Source of the DNA: Oreohelix idahoensis
Taxonomy: Eukaryota; Mollusca; Gastropoda; Stylommatophora; Oreohelicidae
DNA length: 64,000 nt
Direction of reading: 5' to 3'
Assembly: GCA_024509875.1 (NCBI GenBank)
Contig: JAMPIV010008516.1
Coordinates: forward strand, 972,501 to 1,036,500
The notes under the pieces: generated by a model
Database searches by the model: none
Told to the model about the DNA's origin: nothing
What the model saw: only the letters and a program-made list of their open reading frames with translations
In this document: one piece after another, positions 39,801-51,800 of the stretch
Layout of the letters: each line of letters starts with the position of its first letter
Numbering within the stretch: the stretch's first letter is position 1
Translations under genes and position numbers: made by a program

Positions 39801-42800
39801 AAGAAAATTTACAATAATATAAATATAATACTTGCGTTCTCTTCCCGAGAAATCACAGGTACAGAGTTGACCATGGTCCTTATCTTATCAACAGACGGAC
39901 GGTCATACATAGCATAATTTCACCCCGAAACACGGGTTCAAACGCCACAAATCAATGGACTGATTTGGGAACCCAACTTGTACAACCAAACTATGACGTC
40001 GACTAATGTTTGGCAACACGTGCGGGCGGGATAACCCATACTCACATTAGTGCACAACCGTGCGCTAAGAAAATCAAACTCACCAATAATACTTACTATC
40101 ATGTAAGTCGGTGCGTAAAGTTTATTACAGAGGTAGGACCACATATTAATAAATATGAGACTACCCTCATCTGTAAAAGACTGTAACGGCCTACAAAAAG
40201 AACGCTATTGATCAAAGTGTTCTAGAATAAACTAAGCTAAAAGAAGTTAAATGTCTAATTAAAAACTATACTATTCACCTTAGAGTTATTGCTCTTGCTA
40301 CTGGATCATTACTGTGAATAACTCCAAAGATTCTCCTTGTGAATTCATCGACAGTAAATATTTTGTCCAGGTGTTTTTCGCTCTGCTGGGCCACCCGCAA
40401 GATACAAAGCCGAATGAAATTGTTCCTGCAGATAAATAAGCAATCACTCCAAAACACATGGTAATGATGAATGGGAGCTATAAACATATTATAGTAGTTG
40501 AAAGCATAACATCCATGGGCACTTGAACAAACAACACCCATGTGCATTTGAAACAAACAAACAGAACAAACCAAAAAAACAAACATCTGAGCATGTCGAT
40601 ACCAAACTGAGAAAAAAAATATTAGTAGTTTTTCAAGTTTGGAAATCACAAGGAACTTATAAGCATGAAAAATTAATATGTTACATAACTTTTTTTTTCT
40701 CTCTCCACATTTAGACAACTAAAATAAGTGATGAAAAGCAGACGCAGAATAAATGAAAATATTACATCTTTTGATGTCTAGATGTTCTGAAGACATTGCA
40801 CATATGGAAAAGCTAAGGGCTGCTTATATACTGTTCAAAAAAAGAAACGCATAGTTATCCAAGGGCGCATTTTTATAAGTTTGTAAGTAAAATTTGGTGC
40901 TAGGGTATATAAAAACCAGCCTCAAATGTTCTTTACAGTGTCAAATGCATGTGTTGACCTGAATTGCGTTTGTTTTTGTAATCGTTACAACGCAGCGGTC
41001 AATAGTGTTTATGACGCAATTTTTGACCACAGCTCATGTTGCGCGCACGTGAAAGCAACAAAATTTGGGGTGAACACTATTCACTGACTAAGCAACTGAA
41101 ACCCTATAAAAGGATAACGCTACACACAAAAAATTCAGTTCATTTTCAAGCAGACATTTATGGCGTCTCTATCGATAAATTTAAGGAACATTGCTATTGG
41201 CCGACTGCATGCAGGCGAAAGTCAAAGTCAGGTTGTCAGGCATCTAAACGTGCATCAGAGTACCATCAGTCGACTTTGGCACCGGTTCCAAGCCACTGGC
41301 TCAGTTGAAGACCGGCATCGCAGTGGACAACCCAGAGTGACAACAACAGTGGAGGATCGCTTTATTCGGTTTCGTCACCTCAGAGACAAGTTTACAACAG
41401 CTTCCTCAACTGCCCAGTCATTGCCTGCAGGACGTCATGTGTCTGATCAAACTGTCCAGAATATACTGCATGACGCTGGACTTTGGGCACAATGACCTCA
41501 CAGAGGACCTGTCCTTACGCACCCCCATAATCGACTTTTTTGGGCCAAACAGCATTGTCCCTGGGCAGCTGACAATCAATGGAGACGTGTCTGGTTTAGT
41601 GACGAATCTTTCTTTTTGTTGCAGCGTCATGATAGACGGCGTAGGGTCTACTGTAGGCGAAATGAACGTTTTGCCCAAAATTGCATTGATGAAGCTCCGC
41701 CGCATGGTGGTGGAGGTGCAATGGTGTGGGGAATGACCAGTTACAACGGAAGGAGTCAATTGGTGCACATTGAAGGAGGCTTGAATGCGCAACGATACGT
41801 CAATAAAATTCTTCGACCCCATGTCCTTCCACTTTTGGCTGCCCAAAGGTCTGTGTTTCAACAGGACAACGCCAGACCCCATTGTGCACGGTTGACCACG
41901 CAGTTCCTGACTGCCAACAACATTCTCACCCTTCCCTGGCCATCCCTGTCTCCAGACATGAGTCCGATTGAGCACCTGTGGGATGAGCTGCATAGACGTG
42001 TTTGTCGCCGAGACGTTGCTCCAGCCAATCGTCGTGATCTGTTCCAGGCACTCCAGGAAGAGTGGGCAGCCATCCCACAGGCCCACATCAGATGTCTGAT
42101 CGCATCCATGCCCAGGAGATGCCAGTCGCTGATCGATGCAAGAGGAGACCACACACCATACTAACGGGAAAGCCCATATGCCAAAAAACTCTATCGACCC
42201 AGATGCAAAACAACTGTCAATTGATTGGTTGAATCCTAAGGTATTCTTGTGTGCAATTTGAACAATTAACTCATTAAATTAAAAAAGTTATTGAATGTCA
42301 AAATTATGGCTATGTGTGTGCCTTCAGTAGCTATGCGTTTCTTTTTTTGAACAGTATAGTAGGATGAAACAGAAAACTGAGGCAAACCTTCAAGTAAAAA
42401 CCATGAATATTAACGGATTAAGATGCAGTCAATAAGGCATAAACACCATCATTGCAGGCAAACGCTGGAACTGGGTTGGCCATGTCTTCAGAAGGGACCC
42501 TGACTTAATCACCAGAACTGCTATGCTATGGACCCCAGAAGGACAGAGAAAGAGAGGCAGACCAAAGACAATTTTGGCAGAGAACAGTGAAGGCTGAGAT
42601 GCAAAGCATGAACCAGAGTTGGGGCACGGGATGAAGGATGGCTGCCGACTGAGTAAAATGGGGACAGTTTGTTGCTGCCCTACAAGATGCCACTAGGCGT
42701 GATGGCCAATGACTGCTTTGTCAGTCAGGGGCTAAGTATACCAGAAGAAGATGCAGCAAAGACTACCTTGCCTTGCAAGCACATTGGTCTTTCCTCTAGA

Positions 42801-45800
42801 AAGTCATGTAAAAACAGCTGATTAACAGGCAGCAAAGTTATTTCTCAAGTCAGAACGACATCAAATACTTATGGACAGAACTAAATTAATGGTTTAGAAA
42901 CTACATGACTTATGTAAGAATATCTGATATAGCCATCACACATATGACAGAAATGAAATCATGCCAAATAAATAAGTTGCTAGTATCGCTAATGCTACGT
43001 CATCAGCAGAATCCACTTAATGTAATGGCCAAAAGAAGATGATGATGATGACACCCGGGACGTGTACTTCTTAGATACCAAGAGACTCTTTGCAAAGAAT
43101 AGCAACAAAATAAAATATACAGCACTAGTGAAATAATAAATGACCCAAGGAAACAATTAGAGATATGACAAAAATGTTTTAGATGCTGAGATCTGTCCTG
43201 GGAAACAGACGGAAAGAAATAGTATACAGGCAGAACCTTGCATTTGCCTCATGAAATATATGCGGGTTTTAAAAGAATGAGTCAGTCAAGTAACTGTGTT
43301 GTCATTATGTCTGATATGCTTGGCGTCTGTAGCATTTCTAATGGACTAACATGTGACAGGAAATTAAAAACCTGTTAAACATTTCTTTTAGGCATTTCCA
43401 AATGATGCCATAGCCAAGAATGAAGCTGAGGATGAATTCCCTATGTTTAAATGCTCCCAAGGCATGCGAACATACAGCCTCTGATAGCAAAAGCCCAGAT
43501 TCTGGCCTTTTCATGGCAGAACTGTTTTAAGTAATGGGAGAAGGGATGACAGCAAGTCTCTGGCACCCTACCAGAATGTTTTGGATCGATGAAACTTGTA
43601 AGCCTAGGATGGCAATTCATCCAGGGGAAGGAAAACTTTTATTTTTCTTCAAACCACCTGCTGTCTTGTAGATAGGCTGAGAACAGTCAAAGACTAAGGA
43701 AAGCTAATCCAAATAAAAATGCTTGCAGAAATAAGATGCACCAAACCGAAAGGCGCAGATATTGCAGCCCAGCTGTAAATCAAAGGGGCGCACCCAGGGC
43801 TACTAGTGGTGATCATCCTGTTTCATTGGGAACAGTGGATAACTGAGTGGACAAAATATAGAAAAAGAGCCCACATCTCTTGTGATACTGATGACCTTGT
43901 GCTATGGGTAGCAGCAGAAAAAATATGAAAACAGCAAACAGATACAGGAAGCCTTACAAAACTATATAAATGAACACAAAAATGGCTACTAAAAATAAAT
44001 TAGAAGAACACAACAAACACAATTTTAACTCTTAAACAAAGAACAAAAAATCACATTGACTCTGAATGAACATGAGCTGCCAGAAGATAAGCATTCCACA
44101 TACCTTGGAATTATACTGGACAGCAGACTGACATGGACAAATCAAACTGATAAGTGCCTGTAAAAATGTTAGACTGTGAATGACCCTGATAATAAAAACT
44201 AGCAGGAACTGTTTCGAGTGCAGACCATCAAATGCTGAAGGTGTTAAATACAGGAAATGTTAGACTGGCACTGCAAGATGGAAGATTTCTAGCCTTTACA
44301 ACTCCTTCAAAATCCAAAACTTGACATAACAACTAGAATACAAAACTAGGCTGGGAGAATCATTACAGGAGCAATGAAATAAATCCCAATAAATGAAATG
44401 AACAAGATAAAGAAAGAGCCCCCAAGTGAAATGCAGCATGTTATGACAGTGGAGGAGAACAAGATACAAAAAAATGTATTGACAACATATCAGAAATTAT
44501 GTAAAAAAAGGCAGCCAAATGGATGCAGAAATTAAGTATACGATTATGAAATACTCAGCTCAGGGGCGCATTCCCATAGTCAGTTATGACTGAAGGGGCT
44601 ATTATATTATTATTATGAAATACTTTAAAAAGATGTATAGAACTACAGAATGAAGGGTCTTTTATGTTTGGACATGTGCCCTAATATAACTGACTAGGTT
44701 ATATTTTATATTTATATAAATATATATTTTATTGCCAAAACTTTATTTTTAAAAAAAAAAAAAAAAGATAAATCAGCAACAAGTGATGTAAAGAAAAAAG
44801 ACATGAGACAAGAACATGTACAAAAAAACTAAAGAATGGACACAAAACTGCTAGCTCAGTTGCCACTGAAACTTTTTCAAACAACTTCAAAACTGAGGCA
44901 GATGCACTAAAAACAGCTACATTGTGAAAAATAGAGACAATCCTAAAGCCAAGACAGTGTTCTTCATAGAGGCCCTGTCAGTTATAACTGCCATTAAGAA
45001 CTATAAAAACAACTAATGAGACAGTTTGAAACAATAATGGAAACCAACTGCAAATTCAACAAAGTGAAAGTGCAGTTGATTCCCACCTACTGTAAGATAT
45101 ATGGAAATAAAAAAGGCTGATAGATTTGCCAAATAAGGCAAAAGTAACATTTACAGCGAGGACATATGAAGAGACTAAACAAAATAACAATAAAAAATGG
45201 CAGCAAAGAAAAAAATGGCATCCAGAATAAGATATAACACATGCATACCTGTCCATGACAAAAAGATATGAACATACAAGGGGCTTGACATAAGTCTTGG
45301 GCCTGACCATGCCATGAAGGACATGTCACAGAGAGCTGAAATTTTGTATATTGTTTATTCCTTTTCAATATAGCCACCGTCTGAATTGACACACTTCTGC
45401 CATCTCTGCTTGACCTTGAAAAGACCTTGGGAGTAAAACACCCTATTTTTCAAACTAAACCAGTCATCACATGCCAGTATAACCTCTTCATCGCTGTCAA
45501 AATGATTTACTTTTAGCTGTTTTTTAAGATTAGGGAATAGAAAAAAGTCTGATGGAGCCAAATCTGGAGAATATGGTGGGTATGGAAGAATTTCAATATT
45601 CAAATCGTTGGCTGCTTTGTGAGACGGCGCGTTGTCTTGAAGCAAAGGTAGATTTTGAGTGCGCGTTATCCCTCGTGCACACACTTTTCTCATGTTCTTA
45701 TGTCAAGCCCCTTGTATAGACTAAGAACTGGCCCTGCAGACTCAAATACCATCTGTTCAACAAATTAAAAATCAGATAGACATGTGTCCAAGTGAGGAAG

Positions 45801-48800
45801 ACAAGCAAACAGTTAAATATGTCCTTCAAGAATGATGGCTCCACAAATGGAGCAGACTGACAGTATGGCCTGCACCCCTTAGAAGGAAAAACTGTCTGGC
45901 AATAAGACTAGCCTAAGAGAAGTAGATGTGGTTATATGACAGTGAATGAAGAAGTCTTTCAGCAATGCAGATTCTTTTATAAGATGTTATTGCAAAGAAT
46001 CTTAAACCAAATAAAAAGTAAACAAATTACAGTTTTACAGGATTCTTCTGTTCAAAAACTGTCGTAAAGTATGTGACCTGTGAAATAAATTTTACAACCA
46101 AATTTCTGTGTATGACTCGAGAATTCAGTTCAAGAAACAGTTTTTATAACCAAGAGGTAATAACTTGTTCTTAAGAGGCTAGTCAAACATTGTGCATAGA
46201 TGTAATCAACAAAAGAAATATATTTATACATATATGCTAACATATAAGCAACCATGATGCTTTTGATTCAGAAAAGCTTACCCCGCACGAAAAACATCAG
46301 CTATTTTGAGCATAGCAGAGTTTATGAGAATTGGGAATGGATATTTTTCAAATAACCTTGGAGATTTCACAACTGCCTCACACTGTACTCCAATCTGTCC
46401 ACTGCGAATGGCTGAGAAAAGTTGTAGCAATTTATGAAACATTTAAATCACTGATGCAACTCAAATAATTATTCTTTAATGCTCTTGTATACTCTGATCA
46501 GCTGTGATTATATTTCAAAATAATGTGCACATGTGACAGAAGACCACTTTAAAACAAAGAAGAACTGGTCATCTGCCACCCATGAAAAGAGAAAGAAGAT
46601 CAAGACAAGCAATGAAATGTACTCCACAATTGTCACGTGAGGTTTGGTAGGATAATAATTTGGTTTTCTTGAAACAGGGGTGCATAAAAAAAATGGTTTG
46701 GGAAATTTAAATAGTTTGGGAAAAGGGCTATTTGTTCTAGAGATGGGAGATAAAATGTGGTACAGTGATACTAAGAGGGAAAGGGAGAGAACCCTTTAAA
46801 TCAAAGCTATTGAAAATAAGGCTAGCTTACACTTACATTGTTTCTACGATTACACAGTTAGGGTTTGAGAAATTTACATATCAGGACGATTTTAGTAGGC
46901 ATTAAGAAGGGAAAGTAACAATTTAGTCAAAACTTCAAAGGGAGACCACAATTAACTTAAGCCCCTTACAGGTTTTGTGAGTTGGGGACATTAACGAATG
47001 CACGAGAAAAAATGAGTAAACAGTTAATTGAGAACAGCTCATTAAGCGGCATAGGGTGAGCTTGGCGGACCAATCAGATGACTCGAAAACAAGATCGGAT
47101 GATGAGACAATAAATTGGAGGACAAAAGAAATCAGTCCTGGCTGAAACTTTGAGGTGGCAAGACAAGTTGAATAGGTTTAAACTAGGCCTGCCGCAGTTC
47201 ACCTAGTTAATAGAAAATCAGCAGACCCTGCACTGTAACATATAACTATTTGGTTTCGTGACCAGTCCTCACTTCATAAACCACCAGGACTGTCACATAT
47301 AACTATTTGGTGCCTTTGGACCAGTTCTAGGTTAACTACCACCACCACTGTCACATATAACTATTTGGTGCCGTGACCACTCCTCCTATAGCGACACCAT
47401 TTCATGATGAAACATATCAACAGCACCACCTCTAGATCAGGAATCATAGAGAAGAGAAAGAAAATTGTTTCATGGGGAATACACATGAAATAATTGTAAA
47501 AGAGACTTCTACACGATAAAGATAGCAGCATAAATAGTTGAGTTGAAGAGACATTGAAACATGGAGAGGTGTTCGAAAACTATAGAGAACAGAAAGAAGA
47601 GAATAGTAATGAGAGAGTTCGCTTCAGAGTTAAAGCGTTGCAGAAATTATGCAGTCGATTTCCCTTGCATAAGAATAGTAGACGGATTGGTTGCAAAAGT
47701 TTATAAGATAGAAATAAAGGACATTGTTGAAATTAAGCTACAACCATTGAAAGTGAAAGAAGGAAGACCAAAATTAAATTTGAAAAAACGAACTGAACCT
47801 ACAGTTGCTAAAATGGAACTTCAAACAAAGAATGTCGCAGTGCAAACAGATGACAAAAGTAAGAAGAGTCTAATCCCAGTTAGGGTAAAGTCAAGACAAG
47901 TTACAGATGACTTACCTGATTCGTACAGTGTTGAAATGGTCGATAAGATAGAAAAGCTGACATCTGAAGAAAGAGATATGAAGAATGACAGTGCAATCAT
48001 GAAACCAGGTACATTCTTGTCGATGCTATGGAGTCAAGCACAGATGAAGAAAGATAAACGGTTCAGAAAAGTCCATCAAACAATTGCTAATATTTCAGAG
48101 ATAGAGACTGCTGATGAGATGCTGAACAGTCTAGTGTCAAAAGGAATAGGTGTTCTAGAAAACATAAAGACATTACTTCTTCAGAAAGGACAGTCAAGTC
48201 AAAGTAACACTCAAGATCAATTACAAGATGAGAAACAAGAAGCTGTCACATGCAAAAATCCAGAAAGAACTGACCTGAATTTGCAAAGTCATGTACTGGT
48301 TCCAGAATTGAGCGACGTTCCCTTAGATAGTGGATATTCAAGAGATAACAGCCTTAATCCACAAAAGAATGAAGAACAGTTGAAGCAAGTTACAGCATCA
48401 GCTCAGAGAGATTCAACAACACAAACAGACAATAGAGCTGCAGTTTCAGCAAAACAAACAGATGTTGACCTTAACACTAACACATCATGCAGGCGTACAA
48501 GAACAGTACAGAGGGTCGACAGTGTTTCGGAGGAGAAGAAGAAAATTATCAAGGTAGCTAAGCCAAATGTACAGGAGTTGAAGAAAGAAATAAAATGTAT
48601 CCACAGAGAATGCGACCTTACAACCATGACAATAAAGGAGGTGCGCCAATTATTAGAGATGAACTTTGATATAGACTTATCTAAAAGAAAACAAGAGGTA
48701 AAACAACTTGTGAAAGATGTGATGCAAGAGGAACTTAATTACTGGGATGTCGAGATAGTGGATGGAGACATGTTCTTAGATTCGTCATCAAGTTATTCAG

Positions 48801-51800
48801 ACAGTGAATCGTCAGAGGAAGAAGAGATCAGACGGAGGAGGAAGAATAAGATAAGAAATGGTGGTGCAGCCAAGAGTAACGAAGATATAAAGACACTTGT
48901 TCAGTATATTGACAAGAAGTTTGAAGAATTGAAAAAGGAGAAGTGTAGTGATAGAGAAGTACAAAAGGAACAAGATAGAAGGACCAAAGGAACGGGTCAA
49001 TGGGAAATAGACAGTGTAGACCATGGAATGTCAAGGAAGAACAAAGAGGAAGAAAGAAAGTGATATAACAGAAGTAGAAGAAATAACTACACTTTGCGCA
49101 GATTTAGAGAGGAAGTTTGAAGAGTTAGAGAAGAAGACCCAGTCCACAGTCACATATGAAGCGAGTACAAGTACGGATCGAAGAGAATACCGATCCAAGA
49201 GCCGAGATAGGCTGAGAAATAGAAGTGATGATAGGAGAGATACGGATCGACGGGAGTACCGATCCAAGAGCCGAGAGGCTAGAAAGGAGAGAAATAGGAG
49301 ATACTAGGAGTATAATTAAAGGTCGAGGTAGCGACATAGAACCTGAGAGAAACTCAGGGAGTGCGAGAACGGAAGAAATGGAAGATAGAGAGAAACCGAG
49401 GCAAACGGTTGACGAAGTAAGGAGGTTAAGAAAAACTCGGGAAATATACGAGATGCAGAGGTGGAGAGGAAGCAAAAAGTTAACGAAGTCAGAAGAGAGG
49501 AGACTCAAGATATGGATAAACTGATAGCGTTAGAGGCGCTTAAAAGTAAGGAGGCAATAGAGATGCTTAAAAGTAAGGAGACAATAGAGGCGCTTAAAAG
49601 TAAAGAGACTATGATGTTGAAGTTGATGGAGCTTATCCTTTAGCACGCTGCCGGCGAGACATATCGCCGAAGGTAACCTATGTTCTGCCAGCTGGAGGCG
49701 ATATGTCTCGCCTTGCGGCTGTCATCGTTTCTAGCACATGACTTGTGTACACGTGATTTTCAGCCCCGGATGATAAGTTGTAATGTTATTTGCAAGAGAG
49801 TTAGCTTCCGTTTCCGATCTTAAAAAAGCGATGGGTGTATCCGCATTTATTTTTTGTAAATTTTTTAAATCGAAATGAATCTGCATCAACACACGGCCAT
49901 TTTTGCTCTAATTTTATTGGATTCTGACGCCATGCGGTGGGGATGAGATTTTTGTCTTTATAAGCGCTGATATCGGTTCTCAGAATATGTTTGATGACCG
50001 AGATGGAAACGAAAGTAAAATGGCCTTTCAAGTATGTATAATTTTAGGGATTAGGATTAAGAATATCGGAAAGGTTTAGAATTTCGGCCGAATGTCACTG
50101 CTGATGAGAGTGTTTGTTGCTTTGCTACTGATGATGGGTGTAACGAAAAGATCGTCATTTGATTTGTATTGGTCTATTTGTCAAATGACTGTCATTGAAA
50201 TGCAAGGGATATGGACTCTTCGTTTGTTGGATATTTAAAAAAATTTTTTTTTTAATTTTAAAATTAAAAAAACATTTTTTTTTATATTTTTAAACTTTTT
50301 TTTCGTTTTTTTCATCTTTCCTTTCCTCTCTTCCTATCTCATCTAACATGTACACAAACAAAATTTACATCATCAGATTCAGCATTCATTCATTTCTATA
50401 CAGTCCAAAAATGATAGCAATTGACCAAAACACAAAAAAATTATAGAATTTACTAGTCACCCACTATAGAAATGGGGCGTTGTGAAAAAGAATGCAGATG
50501 CAGGGCAAATTTTTTGAATTTTTATGCAGCGTGCTAAAGGTTAAGATACATAACAATATGGCGGCGGCAGCTGAGTCTTGAGAAGACTAAGTACAATTGG
50601 TCTGTACCGCACACAAGACAGAACTGAGTACACTTGACTAATAGGGTACTGCAGTAGGGGAGACGAGTGAAGGAGATGTAAGAGGTACATTCGAAGCCAT
50701 GGTAGTTTGGCGGAAATTTTGTGAAAAGCCGTGGTGACAACGGCAGAAATAGTGGAAACCTAGATTTTTGATGAAGCAGCAGAAGACAGCAATTATGGAA
50801 CAAAATAAAGTGACAACTACAACTATCAGCCACAAAGTAAAACCAGCTTAGACGATCAAGTTGGGACATTGAAGATAAGAGACCTATACAGTCAACAACA
50901 AGTGACATACTACAGCAGAGTCGAAGCCTTACAGAGGAAATAAAGAAGCAAGAATCACATGAGAGTCTACCTACACTACAAAGGCAGCACATCAATGTTC
51001 GCAATGTTAGACACATGGTCACAACCATCATTCCCTATCCCTTCGTCAGCCCCAACATATTCCCTACGACACCTGTCGCAACCTCAGTGATCATGTGAAG
51101 CGAACATGTGATGACAGAAGATAATCTCTTACAGCCACGCACGAAGCAACAACTCAGCAGAATCGGACCATTACAGAAGACTTGAAAGGACAACTACAAC
51201 TCCCAGCCTACACACTACAGTTGGGACATTGAAGACGAGAGACATATACAAGCAACGAGATGTAACATAATTCAGCAGAAACGAGGCCTTACAGAAGAAA
51301 ACTTGAGTCGACAGCTACAACTACCAGCCACAACTACAACCACCAGCCTACACACTAAAATTGGGATGATTGAAGCTGAGATACCTTTACGAGCACTGAG
51401 GAAGAACAAAACTTATCATCATCGAAGACCTAAAGCACAGCATACAAACATTAGCAAGAATATTGCTGACGAGACAGTAGTACCTATACAATCAGAACTT
51501 ACCAACATAAAGCAAAGAAAATGACACCGAATGAATGGACGACCCTACCAACATCAGATTCAGAATGTAAACATCGTCAAGAATACAAACCATAGTCTGG
51601 TTGATAACAACATACAAAAAAAAAATTCGTTCGTCCTCTTCCTCCTGCAGAGCGACTATAAACAACACTACAACTGATACCAACTTCATCACAGTATGAC
51701 AGTCGTCTCTCCAGTAGAGAAATTTACACTGTTGGAGCTTGCAAATGAGACCTCCACATTCGTACAAGCAGTGTAATCGCCGTAAAGTACTCACCCAGCA

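Noticed and set aside
49801..50031. 76-codon minus-strand ORF inside the piggyBac-type MITE
   Set aside because: No transposase motif; likely chance.
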